A DNA stretch of 64,000 nt from Membranihabitans marinus. Its GTDB lineage: Bacteria > Bacteroidota > Bacteroidia > Chitinophagales > Saprospiraceae. Below are positions 47,353 through 56,898 of the stretch, piece by piece. Below the pieces are notes generated by a model. It did not search any database and was not told the DNA's origin. It worked only from the letters and a program-made list of their open reading frames with translations. The DNA is taken from the NCBI RefSeq assembly GCF_021729155.1, contig NZ_JAJQYA010000001.1, positions 124,001-188,000 of the forward strand, in the 5' to 3' direction. Numbering within the stretch: the first letter of the stretch is position 1; every line of letters starts with the position of its first letter. The position numbers were made by a program, and so were the translations under genes.

Positions 47353-47910
47353 TTAATGGTTCTTGAAATAAGATAAAATCAACAGTATAGAGATCAATTC
47401 ATCGGCGTGTAGACTCATATAATACCTTATCTTTTGTAGGGCGATGATCATATGGTTTTTTACAGTGGATCTTGAAATATTGAGGGAATCAGCAATTTCT
47501 GAATAAGTTAGTCCATCGATTCGATGAAGTCTAAATACTTTGCTCTGCTGATCTGACATTTGTTTTTCTAAAATACTGAAAATAAGTTGTTTATCATGCT
47601 CTAAGATGGTTTCATTATAGCGCGCTTGTTGTTGGATATGATTGTAGTAGTCATCTATTAATGCTTGCTGAGAGGCTGTTTTTTTCCAATAGTTGATAAC
47701 AGTATTTTTAGCAGCTCTAAACAAGTAGTGCTCAGCATTTTCTATTTTATATCCCTGATTGAATTTTATGGTTAGTTGGAGAAATAAATCTTGACATAGA
47801 TCTTTGGCTTTTTCCCAATCTTTTACATAACTGACAATGTAAGCAGTAATACTGGTTTCGTATTTTTCCACAATGGCGTCGATAGGCATTTCTTTACGTT
47901 GCATAAGCAT
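47353..47910 (-). CDS. RNA polymerase sigma factor, ECF type
   Basis: 185 residues. Region 2: VSYVKDWEKAKDLCQDLFLQL and HYLFRAAKNTVINYWKK (core-binding and -10 recognition). Region 4: LHRIDGLTYSEIADSLNISR followed by STVKNHMIIALQKIRYYM (helix-turn-helix for the -35). The gene is divergent from the fecR gene that encodes its likely anti-sigma factor. ECF sigma/FecR/SusC sets in Bacteroidota switch on a SusCD locus when the outer-membrane receptor binds its ligand. The hydrophobic C-terminal tail (ADELISILLILSYFKNH) is a common feature of this subgroup. An internal ATG (MPIDAIVEKYE) may be the true start. Confidence 0.93.
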   Translation of the reverse strand: MLMQRKEMPIDAIVEKYETSITAYIVSYVKDWEKAKDLCQDLFLQLTIKFNQGYKIENAEHYLFRAAKNTVINYWKKTASQQALIDDYYNHIQQQARYNETILEHDKQLIFSILEKQMSDQQSKVFRLHRIDGLTYSEIADSLNISRSTVKNHMIIALQKIRYYMSLHADELISILLILSYFKNH

Positions 47911-48128
47911 TTCAAGTTTTTTTATCGTCCTTTTATTTCCGCCTCTGAATGTAGGAATTATTTGGCCTTTAGCTAGTGAGTTAGTATTATGTTAATGCTA
48001 ACAAAAGATAAACTTAAATTTAAGTAATAAAAATGTGAAAAAAAAAAAGAATTGACCTAGACCTACTATCCGTTTTGTTTTGTCTTTCTCTATGTAATAC
48101 ATCAGACAATAGCAATTAAAATTATAAT

Positions 48129-49043
48129 GTGGGCGTTAACAATAAAGTTAGAATAGAGAAATTAGTAAGTAAACTTGAAGATAATTCAATATCGGAAAAG
48201 GAGCTGAAAGAATTTATGGCTCTAGTTCAAGACCCCTCCTATGATGGTTATCTAGATAAAATAATGAAACAGAGAATGTCGACTTTCCTCAACGCGGAGA
48301 AGAAGGTTCGTCGATTTAATTTTAAGCGGTGGTCAATGGTTGCTGCAAGTATAGTACTCCTAGGGTTGACCCTATATTATTTTCAGTCGTCTCCCCCTGA
48401 TCAAATCATCTATCAGACTGCACACGGGGAGACCAAGAAAGTGGTTTTGCCTGATCATAGTGAAATCACTCTCAACGCCAATTCCAAATTGATATGGTTG
48501 GAAGATGAGACGTCGAATAGTAGAGATGTTATGTTGGAAGGTGAAGCCTATTGCGAGGTTTTTCACGATGAAAGCCGTCCTTTTCATATTAGATTGTCCG
48601 ATGTAACAATTACTGTATTAGGAACTACATTCAATGTCAATAGCAGAGGGAATGAGAGTCAAGTTTATTTAAAATCAGGTTCCGTCAATGTTCAAAATAA
48701 TCACCAATCCAATAACCGTGTCTTATTAGTAGAAGGGGAATCTGCCTATTTCGATGTAGAGAATAGAGAGGTTGTTAAAACTACAGATCAGCGCTATATA
48801 AATCAGGCAAAATGGGTAGAAGGCTTACTGGTATTTAAGAATGTGCCTTTCAAAGAAATATTACAATCATTAGAAGATATATACGGATTCACTATACGTC
48901 TGGAAGATTCGAGTCTTGCGATGAGACCTATGGATTTTGCTTTGCCTTATTCGGATTGGGAGATTACCAGTGCTGCACTGGAGCTGGCTATGGGAGGTAG
49001 GATTGAAAGAGATGATAAAGGATATGAATTGAAATTAGATTAA
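48129..49043 (+). CDS. FecR-family anti-sigma factor
   Basis: 304 residues from a GTG start. N-terminal cytoplasmic helical part (IEKLVSKLEDNSISEKELKE), one membrane segment at about 70-86 (WSMVAASIVLLGLTLYYF), then the periplasmic FecR domain (YQTAHGETKKVVLPDHSEIT, SKLIWLE, VMLEGEAYCEVFHDESRPFH, VTITVLGTTFNVNS) and a secretin-like C-terminal piece (GLLVFKNVPFKEILQSLEDI). It would hold the ECF sigma inactive until signalled through the downstream SusC. It precedes susC by 12 bases. Confidence 0.92.
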   Translation: MGVNNKVRIEKLVSKLEDNSISEKELKEFMALVQDPSYDGYLDKIMKQRMSTFLNAEKKVRRFNFKRWSMVAASIVLLGLTLYYFQSSPPDQIIYQTAHGETKKVVLPDHSEITLNANSKLIWLEDETSNSRDVMLEGEAYCEVFHDESRPFHIRLSDVTITVLGTTFNVNSRGNESQVYLKSGSVNVQNNHQSNNRVLLVEGESAYFDVENREVVKTTDQRYINQAKWVEGLLVFKNVPFKEILQSLEDIYGFTIRLEDSSLAMRPMDFALPYSDWEITSAALELAMGGRIERDDKGYELKLD

Positions 49044-49055
49044 ATTATAAATGTT

Positions 49056-52000
49056 ATGAATCAATTATTTACAAGAGTTATTAGGAATTTAGCCTTACTG
49101 TGGTTCTGTATCATTTGTTGTCTTTCAATAGGGAAAGCTACAACATTATTGCAATTGCAAGAAATTACCCTCCTAGATGCAATTGATATACTAAGCAGAA
49201 AATATCAAGTGTATTTTACTTATGATCGGACTTTGGTTAATGATGTCAAAGTAAAATATGAATCCGAAGATAAGACCTCGGTAGAAGAGGAATTGGATTT
49301 TTTGTTGCGATCAACTGAATTGAAATTTCAGGTATTTAAAAATCAATTTGTTATTCTCTATAAGGAAGGTGAAGAGGGGGTATCGATATTACAGCAGATG
49401 AGTAGTAAAATGACAGAACCTGTGGAAAGTAGGAACACCGAATTTGGAAAAGGAAGTATAGTACAACGTTTATCGATGCTGGCAGAATTATCCAATGATT
49501 GGATGGAATTTGTAAATTTTGAAACTTCCGTTCACGGGCTGGTCTTGGATGAAGATCAGATTCCATTAATCGGGGTAAATGTACGGGTTAAAGGAAAGGA
49601 TATCGGTACAGCTACTGATTTTAATGGATATTATGAATTACCCAATGTCAATGAAAACGATGTCTTAGAATTTTCTTATATCGGTTACATTAGTCATGAG
49701 GAAACGGTTAATGGACGCAAAGAAGTAAATGTGGTTCTCAAGACGGATGCTCAGACCCTCGATGAAGTAATTGTTGTGGGATATGGAAGTCAAAAAAAGG
49801 TCAATGTTTCGGGTGCGGTTGATTATATCGATGCCAAAGAAATTCAGGAACGACCAGTAGCCAATGTCATGCAAGGATTGCAAGGGATGAGTCCAGGTCT
49901 CAATATCAATTATGCGGGTGGTCAACCTGGAGCCAAACCTACCATTAATATTAGGGGATTTACTTCTATTAATGGAGGGAATCCATTATTGATTATCGAT
50001 GGAGTCGCTTCAGCCTATGACGACTTGTTAAGAATAAACCCCAATGATATTGAGTCTTTTTCGGTATTGAAAGATGCTGCCTCTGCGGCTATTTACGGTG
50101 CTCGAGCTGCCTTTGGCGTGATTTTATTGACCACCAAATCGGGTAAGGATGGGAAGAATTCCATATCGTATAATAGTTTTGTGGCTTGGGGTAAACCTAC
50201 GGTACTGCCAGAACCTATTACTGATCCCTATATTTTTAGTCGAGTTAAAGAAACATCGACAGATAATACGCCTTGGGATTATGTGAATTATTCCGATGAA
50301 CATTTTCGATGGGCCAAAGAACGCTCAGATGATCCAAGCATAGAAGATATCCGATTAGATCCTTCAGATCCAACGAAATGGGCATATATGGGAGATAACA
50401 ATTGGTATGATTATTTTTTACATAATTCAAGTGTGTCCCAAAATCATAACCTTTCTTTTAGTGGTGGACTTCGAACTGAAAATGGAAAGTCTATAAATTA
50501 CTATCTATCTGGTGATTGGTCTACTGAAAATGGATTAAATAAACTGGCGGACGATTATTATAATAGATACGGGATTCGAGGAAAATTGGATTTTACACCA
50601 TTGCCTTGGTTAAATCTAAATAACAATGCCTCATTGTATCAAACAGAGCGTATCAATCCTTTGACCAATATTGTAGAGTTATATGATTTATATCCAACTG
50701 ATGTGGTTGAAAATCCCGATGGCACTTGGGCCAACACTGATGCTGGTAAATTTGCTGCTCGATTGATCGATGGCGGACATAATAACAATGAAGTGTTTGG
50801 TTTTCAAAATATCACAGGGGTAAAAGCTAGTTTTTTTGATGATGCCTTGGTTTTAAATAGCCGATTGAGTATTAAGAAAGAATTGTGGTCTTATAATGCC
50901 ATTGGAACAAAGTATCAGATTGGTTACGGACCAGATGATGTTCGAACTGAGGGAGGAAATGGTTATGTCAGTGAAACCTCAGGAACACTACACAATACCA
51001 TTGTGGATCTATATGGTAGTTATACCAAGACCATGGGGAACCATACCTTTACTGTATTGGCAGGTGCCAATCAAGAAGATTATACCTATAGTTATTTATA
51101 CGGATATCGAGACAATCTCATTTCTTCCACCCTACCATACTTGGCCTTGACTAGTGGTGATCCTAAGATCAACGCATATTATAGTTCTTATGCGACACAA
51201 AGTCTATTTGGACGACTCAATTATAATTTGTTAGATAAATATATGGTGGAAGTAAATGGTCGCTACGATGGATCATCAAGGTTTCCAGAGAACAGCCGAT
51301 GGGGTTTCTTTCCATCAGTATCTGCAGCATGGGTTGTTTCTCAAGAAGATTTTGTGAGCAGTTGGTTGACGGATCGTCATCATTTAAAGTTGAGATTGTC
51401 ATATGGAGATTTGGGTAATCAAGCCGTGGGTAATTTCAATTATATTCAGACTTTGTCTACGGGAACATCGCCTTATATAGTAGATGGAAAGCAGTCCATT
51501 GTTATTTCAGGTGGAGCCCCTTCATTGCAGATCGATCCATACAATTATACATGGGAGCGAGTTACTACCCTAAATTTTGGATTAGACGCTGGGTTTTTTG
51601 AGGGCAAATTGCAAGCGGTATTCGATGTTTACAATAGAAAAACCATCGGAATGTTGACAGCAGGACAAGAATTGCCAGCGGTACTGGGTACTTCAGTTCC
51701 CCAACAAAATACCGCCGATTTGGAAACCAAAGGATGGGAAGTGGCTCTGACTTATAGAGATGCTATTGATATAGGTAATAAACCATTGGATTATGGATTT
51801 AAATTTATTATGTCTGATTCTCGATCGTGGATTACTAAGTTTAAAAATGATCTTAATTCATTCTCCAATTGGCGAGAAGGTCAAGAAGTTGGTGAGATAT
51901 GGGGCTTGGTTAACGATGGTTTGTTTGAATCAGAAGCCGAGATTGAGCAATTGGATGAAACAGATATCGTTCCATGGGGAGCATTATCTATTGTACCAGG

Positions 52001-52661
52001 CTGGCCAAAATATGTTGATCAAGACGGCAACGGAAAAATAGAAAGAGGAACATCAACCGATGATCCTAAGGATTATGTGAAGATTGGCAACAGTTCTTCG
52101 AGATATCGAATAGGTACTGAAATGAATTTGTCTTGGAACAACATCGATTTTTCATTGTTTTTGCAAGGTGTTTTAAAACGAGATTACTATCCGAGACGAT
52201 TCTTGTATTGGGGACCATACCAACAACCCTATGGCAATGTTTATCCGTGGAATCTTGATTATTACAGAGGATCAGCGGATTCCGAGAATCTTAGAAGTCA
52301 GCATTCTCAGTCTTATATCGACGCCGGATTAGCCGATGCAAATACCGATGCAAGTTTCCCAATCATCCAATCGTGGTTGGCCGACAATAACTATGGAACT
52401 GGTTTGGATATTTCTCAGACGGGTTATATGCAAAACGGAGCTTATCTGCGTGTGAAAAATTTGTCAATAGGCTATACATTGCCACAAGAGTGGACAGATC
52501 AGTTAAAAATTTCAAGATTTAAATTGTACATCACTGGAGAAAACATATATGAATTTTCACCGATAAAATACTTTTTGGATCCCGAGGCAGTGGAAATTTT
52601 GGCTGGGAATATTTATCCTATCCAACGTAAAATATCTATCGGTCTTAATATTAACTTCTAA
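49056..52661 (+). CDS. SusC-family channel with N-terminal STN signalling domain
   Basis: 1201 residues. Signal peptide to about 28, then an STN (secretin/TonB short N-terminal) domain at about 30-105 (LQEITLLDAIDILSRKYQVY to QVFKNQFVILYKE), an unusual linker to about 160, a carboxypeptidase-like regulatory domain (VHGLVLDEDQIPLIGVNVRV), the plug (NVMQGLQGMSPGLNINY, INIRGFTSINGGNPLLIIDG, FSVLKDAASAAIYGARAAFG) and a barrel ending in KISIGLNINF. The STN domain passes a ligand signal to FecR. It is followed by its SusD after 10 bases. The substrate is probably an oligosaccharide or a modified compound, given the phosphatases downstream. Confidence 0.94.
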   Translation: MNQLFTRVIRNLALLWFCIICCLSIGKATTLLQLQEITLLDAIDILSRKYQVYFTYDRTLVNDVKVKYESEDKTSVEEELDFLLRSTELKFQVFKNQFVILYKEGEEGVSILQQMSSKMTEPVESRNTEFGKGSIVQRLSMLAELSNDWMEFVNFETSVHGLVLDEDQIPLIGVNVRVKGKDIGTATDFNGYYELPNVNENDVLEFSYIGYISHEETVNGRKEVNVVLKTDAQTLDEVIVVGYGSQKKVNVSGAVDYIDAKEIQERPVANVMQGLQGMSPGLNINYAGGQPGAKPTINIRGFTSINGGNPLLIIDGVASAYDDLLRINPNDIESFSVLKDAASAAIYGARAAFGVILLTTKSGKDGKNSISYNSFVAWGKPTVLPEPITDPYIFSRVKETSTDNTPWDYVNYSDEHFRWAKERSDDPSIEDIRLDPSDPTKWAYMGDNNWYDYFLHNSSVSQNHNLSFSGGLRTENGKSINYYLSGDWSTENGLNKLADDYYNRYGIRGKLDFTPLPWLNLNNNASLYQTERINPLTNIVELYDLYPTDVVENPDGTWANTDAGKFAARLIDGGHNNNEVFGFQNITGVKASFFDDALVLNSRLSIKKELWSYNAIGTKYQIGYGPDDVRTEGGNGYVSETSGTLHNTIVDLYGSYTKTMGNHTFTVLAGANQEDYTYSYLYGYRDNLISSTLPYLALTSGDPKINAYYSSYATQSLFGRLNYNLLDKYMVEVNGRYDGSSRFPENSRWGFFPSVSAAWVVSQEDFVSSWLTDRHHLKLRLSYGDLGNQAVGNFNYIQTLSTGTSPYIVDGKQSIVISGGAPSLQIDPYNYTWERVTTLNFGLDAGFFEGKLQAVFDVYNRKTIGMLTAGQELPAVLGTSVPQQNTADLETKGWEVALTYRDAIDIGNKPLDYGFKFIMSDSRSWITKFKNDLNSFSNWREGQEVGEIWGLVNDGLFESEAEIEQLDETDIVPWGALSIVPGWPKYVDQDGNGKIERGTSTDDPKDYVKIGNSSSRYRIGTEMNLSWNNIDFSLFLQGVLKRDYYPRRFLYWGPYQQPYGNVYPWNLDYYRGSADSENLRSQHSQSYIDAGLADANTDASFPIIQSWLADNNYGTGLDISQTGYMQNGAYLRVKNLSIGYTLPQEWTDQLKISRFKLYITGENIYEFSPIKYFLDPEAVEILAGNIYPIQRKISIGLNINF

Positions 52662-52671
52662 ACTAATTGAA

Positions 52672-54465
52672 ATGAAATATTTAAATCAACTTATCATATC
52701 ATTAATACTGATGCTGTCACTGATGAGCTGTGACAAAGATTTTTTAAATAAATATCCGCAAACCGCGATTTCTCCTGAAGCCTTTTTTAAATCGGAAGAA
52801 GATTTGAAGCTTTATATCGATGGTTTAATCTCCCTTCCCGATAAATATACTTATCAGTCTGAACAAGGGACGGATAATACGGCGACTACTGGTGCAGTAG
52901 AGATCAAGATCTTAATGACAGGTAGTCCTTCTGCTGAAACCATCACTGGTGGGTGGTCTTGGGGACGACTTAGGGATATTAACTATTTTTTGGATAATGT
53001 AGATAAAGCCGAGGTGGACCCAGTGGTCAAGAATCATTACATCGGTTTGGCTAGATATTATAGAGCTATTTTTTATTATAGTAAGGTAAAGCGGTATTCC
53101 GATGTGCCTTGGTATTCCACTACATTAAATACCAGTGATGTTGAGGGGTTGAACAAGCCACGTGATCCAAGAGTATTGGTGGTAGATAGTATTATGGCCG
53201 ACTTGGATTTTGCATATAAAAACGTAAAGGCCGATGTGCCATCGGGTTCTCCTGGAAAATGGGCCATAGCCACTGAATACACTCGAATAGCACTATATGA
53301 AGGTTCATGGAGAAAATATCACACTGAGCTTAAATTGGAGTCTACATCCAATACATTTTTTCAAAAAGCTATTGAAATAGGATCAGCCATTATGGATAGT
53401 AATGAATTTCAAATTCACAATACGGGCAATCCAGAAACTGATTATTTCGATTTGTTTAATAGTCAGGATTTGCAAAGTAATCCAGAGATTATCTTACCCC
53501 ATATTTTTGATACAGATTTAGGGCATGGTAGTAATGTGACCTCTATCTTTACCGATTATGAACAAAGTCCTACGAGAAATTTAGTTCACACTTATCTAAT
53601 GATTGATGGGAGTCGATTTACCGATCTACCCAATTTTGATGAAATGACTTTTGTCGAGGAATTTCAAAATAGAGATCCTAGAATGTTGGCCAGTTTGTCC
53701 TATCCCGGTTGGGAAAATAAAGGCAGTCGCTATATTCAGCGGTTAAATAAAAACTTTACAGGCTATCATCAAATTAAGGGCTATGGCAATTCAGTAGATG
53801 AGTTATTCAACCAAAGTTATGACTTTCCCGTACTTCGATATGCAGAAGTATTGCTTATGGTGGCCGAAGCCCATGCCGAGATTAATACAATCAACCAGTC
53901 TATTTTGGATCGTACTATAAATCAGATTCGCAGTCGGGCAGGATTGCCAGATTTAAATCTTGTTGAAGCAAATGCTGATATTGATCCAATAATTAGTGCG
54001 AGATACCCCAATGTAAGTGGAGCTAATACTGGAGTTATTTTGGAGATAAGAAGAGAGCGTCGAGTGGAATTAGTGTTTGAAGGACAACGGTTTGATGATA
54101 TCAATCGATGGGAAGTAGGTGAGTTGTTTGCTGACATCCCTAAGGGAATGTACTTCCCAGGCTTAGGTAAATATGATATGTCTGGCGATGGATACCCAGA
54201 TATAGAATTGATAAGCAAAGACAATGACATTCCTTTTGAGGATGAAAAAGAAAAAAATGCTTTGGGACAAACTCTTATATATTATCGGGTGAGTACCATT
54301 CAAGATGGATCAGGTACAGTCTATTTAGAAAATGGTGTCAACGGTGGGCCTATTATTACGGAAAGTACGGAACGTCAATTTCTAAAACCACAGTATTATT
54401 ACCGACCTATTCCACAACCTCAGGTATTGTTAAATAATAACTTGGAGCAAATGTTTGGATGGTAA
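52672..54465 (+). CDS. SusD/RagB-family surface lipoprotein
   Basis: 597 residues, larger than the two SusD-like_2 proteins in the other locus and of the classical RagB/SusD type. Lipoprotein signal MKYLNQLIISLILMLSLMSC (Cys 20), then DKDFLNKYPQTAISPEAFFK, a classical SusD N-terminus. The core has ARYYRAIFYYSKVKRYSDVP, and the end shows FPVLRYAEVLLMVAEAHAEI, IRSRAGLPDL, ILEIRRERRVELVFEGQRFD DINRW and YYRPIPQPQVLLNN. Its stop codon overlaps the start of the next gene (TAATG), so the set is translationally coupled. Confidence 0.95.
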   Translation: MKYLNQLIISLILMLSLMSCDKDFLNKYPQTAISPEAFFKSEEDLKLYIDGLISLPDKYTYQSEQGTDNTATTGAVEIKILMTGSPSAETITGGWSWGRLRDINYFLDNVDKAEVDPVVKNHYIGLARYYRAIFYYSKVKRYSDVPWYSTTLNTSDVEGLNKPRDPRVLVVDSIMADLDFAYKNVKADVPSGSPGKWAIATEYTRIALYEGSWRKYHTELKLESTSNTFFQKAIEIGSAIMDSNEFQIHNTGNPETDYFDLFNSQDLQSNPEIILPHIFDTDLGHGSNVTSIFTDYEQSPTRNLVHTYLMIDGSRFTDLPNFDEMTFVEEFQNRDPRMLASLSYPGWENKGSRYIQRLNKNFTGYHQIKGYGNSVDELFNQSYDFPVLRYAEVLLMVAEAHAEINTINQSILDRTINQIRSRAGLPDLNLVEANADIDPIISARYPNVSGANTGVILEIRRERRVELVFEGQRFDDINRWEVGELFADIPKGMYFPGLGKYDMSGDGYPDIELISKDNDIPFEDEKEKNALGQTLIYYRVSTIQDGSGTVYLENGVNGGPIITESTERQFLKPQYYYRPIPQPQVLLNNNLEQMFGW

Positions 54466-55361
54466 TGGATAGAAGACATATGTTAACCCAGTCTGGTATG
54501 GTCTTGGCTTCGTCTTTTTCAGGAGGTATGGCTATTTCAGATCTCTATAAAAAAAAGAACAAGCCGATTTTAAAAGTTTGTCATGTGACCGATGTGCATA
54601 TCCGGCCTGAAGACAATGTACCTCATCGGGCAAAACAATGTATACGGGACATAGGAAATCATTCCATTGATTTTTTCTTAAATGGAGGTGATTCCATCCA
54701 CGATGCTTCATATGCCGATGTGGGAAAACAACGAGTGCTCGATCAATGGCTGAAATGGGATGAATGGTCTGCAGAAATATCTGATTTTGAAATCTACAGT
54801 TGTTTGGGCAACCACGATATGTGGTGGGCTGCACCTTCCAAGTACGATGCGATGTATGGAAAGGCTTATGCCGTAAGTAGACTTAAAATACCTAATCGCT
54901 ATTATTGGTTTGAGAAAAAAGGCTGGCATTTTATTATTTTAGACAGCAATAATGAAAATGTAACCTTGGACTCTGAACAATGGAATTGGTTGGTGGACTT
55001 ACTCGAAACCTGGCCCGCCAACACACCAGTGGTTATTATGTCTCATTATCCCATATTGGGAGTGACCCACCATTATGTGGGCGGCCAGCATGGTGATTTC
55101 AAAAAATTGACTGCATTGTTTTATAAGCATCGAGACAAGGTGAAATTTTGTTTAAGTGGACATCAGCATATGTTGGATGTAACCAGGTACAACGGCATAT
55201 ATTATTTTTGTAACGGGGCCTTAAGTGGATATTGGTGGGGCAAAGGCGATAATGAATCTGCCGGCCCAGGGTATTATCTTCAAACTCCTCCAGGATTTGC
55301 TATTTTGGAGTTGTACAACGATGGACATTTTGTAAACACCTATTATCCCCATACTTTTTAA
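54465..55361 (+). CDS. Exported calcineurin-like metallophosphoesterase
   Basis: About 298 residues. I prefer the ATG at 54465, overlapping the SusD stop as TAATG, over the in-frame ATG two codons upstream at 54459. The N-terminus MDRRHMLTQSGMVLASSFSG carries twin arginines and a hydrophobic stretch, a likely Tat or Sec signal. The dinuclear metal site is complete: VCHVTDVHIRPED, LNGGDSIHDA, LGNHDMWW, VVIMSHYPILG, LSGHQHMLD. Family members cleave phosphomono- or diesters. Its place inside the SusCD operon suggests that the imported compound contains phosphate. Confidence 0.92.
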   Translation: MDRRHMLTQSGMVLASSFSGGMAISDLYKKKNKPILKVCHVTDVHIRPEDNVPHRAKQCIRDIGNHSIDFFLNGGDSIHDASYADVGKQRVLDQWLKWDEWSAEISDFEIYSCLGNHDMWWAAPSKYDAMYGKAYAVSRLKIPNRYYWFEKKGWHFIILDSNNENVTLDSEQWNWLVDLLETWPANTPVVIMSHYPILGVTHHYVGGQHGDFKKLTALFYKHRDKVKFCLSGHQHMLDVTRYNGIYYFCNGALSGYWWGKGDNESAGPGYYLQTPPGFAILELYNDGHFVNTYYPHTF

Positions 55362-55371
55362 AATATTTTTC

Positions 55372-56595
55372 ATGAAAATTCTAACTTGTATCCTATTAGT
55401 TCTCCATGTCAATGCTTTGTGGGCTCAAGAAGCGGTGCGAAAAACGGTATTTATTATAGCTGATGGTATTTCGAGAGATGTAATTCAAAAAGTATCTACA
55501 CCATATTTGGATGAGATAGCAGATCAAGGGCGATTTTTACCTGCTTATGTGGGTGGCGATGCTGATGGATATTCAGTGACACCAACTATTTCGGCGGTGG
55601 GGTACAATAGTCTGATAACGGGTACATGGGCCAATAAACACAATGTATGGGGCAATAGTATTGTCGATCCTAATTACCATTATTGGACTTTGTTTCGATT
55701 GCTCAAACACAATAATCCAAGTTTGACTGCTGCGGTTTATTCAACATGGTTGGACAATAGAACCAAGTTGATAGGTGAAGGTTTGCAGGCGAACAATGGT
55801 TTATTGTTGGATGATTATTATGATGGTTTGGAATTGGATACCGTCCATTATCCACACAGCGATCCTACCTATATTCAACAAATCGATGAGAAAGTAGCTA
55901 GGGAGGCAGCGAATAAGATTCGCAAAAATGGTCATGATCTTACTTGGGTTTATCTACAGTATACCGATGACATGGGGCATGCTTTCGGTGATTCTCCTGA
56001 GTTTATTGAATCTATAAAAGTCATGGATCGTCAAATTGGATTGATTTGGCAGTCCGTGAAGCAGCGAATGAAAGATTACAATGAGGATTGGTTAATCGTG
56101 GTAACGACTGACCATGGTCGCGATGCCAAAACAGGTAAGGATCACGGTGGTCAGTCTGAACGTGAACGATCGACTTGGGTGGTTACAAATTATAAAAATA
56201 TCAATTCATATGGTCATCAACAAGTGTTGGGCGTAGTGGATATTTATCCATCTATTGCTCGCTTTATGAATTTGACTATACCTAAGGCAGTAAAAATGGA
56301 AGTAGATGGAGTTCCATTTATTGGTCCTGTTGAAGCTAGTCATCTGAAAGTTGACAAATCTAAAACTGAATTACTTTTAACATGGAAATCTTATGGTGAT
56401 GCCGGTAAGGGGAAGGTTTGGTTGTCTACTGAGAATAAGTATAAAGAGGGTAAGCCGGATTTATATCTGTTGGCTGATGAAGTTAATCTTAATGATGAGC
56501 AAGTTGCGATTCCAATTGATGAGATACCCTCGTCTTTTTACAAAGTGGTGTTGGAAACCGACCATCAATATTTAAATTATTGGGTGCAGCCTTAA
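55372..56595 (+). CDS. Exported alkaline phosphatase/type I phosphodiesterase-family enzyme
   Basis: 407 residues, signal peptide to about 19 (LWAQE). Alkaline-phosphatase superfamily core like nucleotide pyrophosphatase/phosphodiesterases: KTVFIIADGISRDVI (first metal Asp), SVTPTISAVGYNSLITGTWA with the Thr nucleophile, DDMGHAFGDSPEF, VVTTDHGRDAKTGKDHGGQS (metal Asp/His pair and a further His). A short beta-domain follows the catalytic part. It follows the metallophosphoesterase by 10 bases in the SusCD operon. Two chemically different phosphatases in one operon argue for a phosphodiester or polyphosphorylated substrate. Confidence 0.9.
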   Translation: MKILTCILLVLHVNALWAQEAVRKTVFIIADGISRDVIQKVSTPYLDEIADQGRFLPAYVGGDADGYSVTPTISAVGYNSLITGTWANKHNVWGNSIVDPNYHYWTLFRLLKHNNPSLTAAVYSTWLDNRTKLIGEGLQANNGLLLDDYYDGLELDTVHYPHSDPTYIQQIDEKVAREAANKIRKNGHDLTWVYLQYTDDMGHAFGDSPEFIESIKVMDRQIGLIWQSVKQRMKDYNEDWLIVVTTDHGRDAKTGKDHGGQSERERSTWVVTNYKNINSYGHQQVLGVVDIYPSIARFMNLTIPKAVKMEVDGVPFIGPVEASHLKVDKSKTELLLTWKSYGDAGKGKVWLSTENKYKEGKPDLYLLADEVNLNDEQVAIPIDEIPSSFYKVVLETDHQYLNYWVQP

Positions 56596-56898
56596 AATAT
56601 TTGACTTATCGTTTAAGATGAAAATTTCAGTGTGCGTATTTTATAATAGGTAAAAATTGGTTTTACTTCAAATTACTTCACTTTAGCAGAATGATTATTC
56701 ACAAATAGTGCATCAATGAGGGATAATTCTATTTGATTTTTTCACTATAATATAGACCTTGGTAGGTATTATTTTCAAATATGGATTTATGGCCATGGCT
56801 CTGTGTTTGCGCAAACATAAATTCAACTTACGAAACAAATGCGTATATTTAATTCCATAGTTTTGATATCCATTTTTTTGTAATAAAAAGCCAATGCC
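56596..56898. other. 303-base gap between the phosphodiesterase and DUF5009 genes
   Basis: No clear gene or terminator. A 68-codon minus-strand frame (56713-56919) overlaps the next gene's start and has no recognisable motif. The gap is long enough to hold a separate promoter for the membrane protein gene that follows. Confidence 0.4.

Noticed and set aside
48030-48055. A-rich run upstream of fecR as a terminator
   Set aside because: There is no stem beside the A-run on either strand; it is a simple homopolymer in the divergent promoter region.
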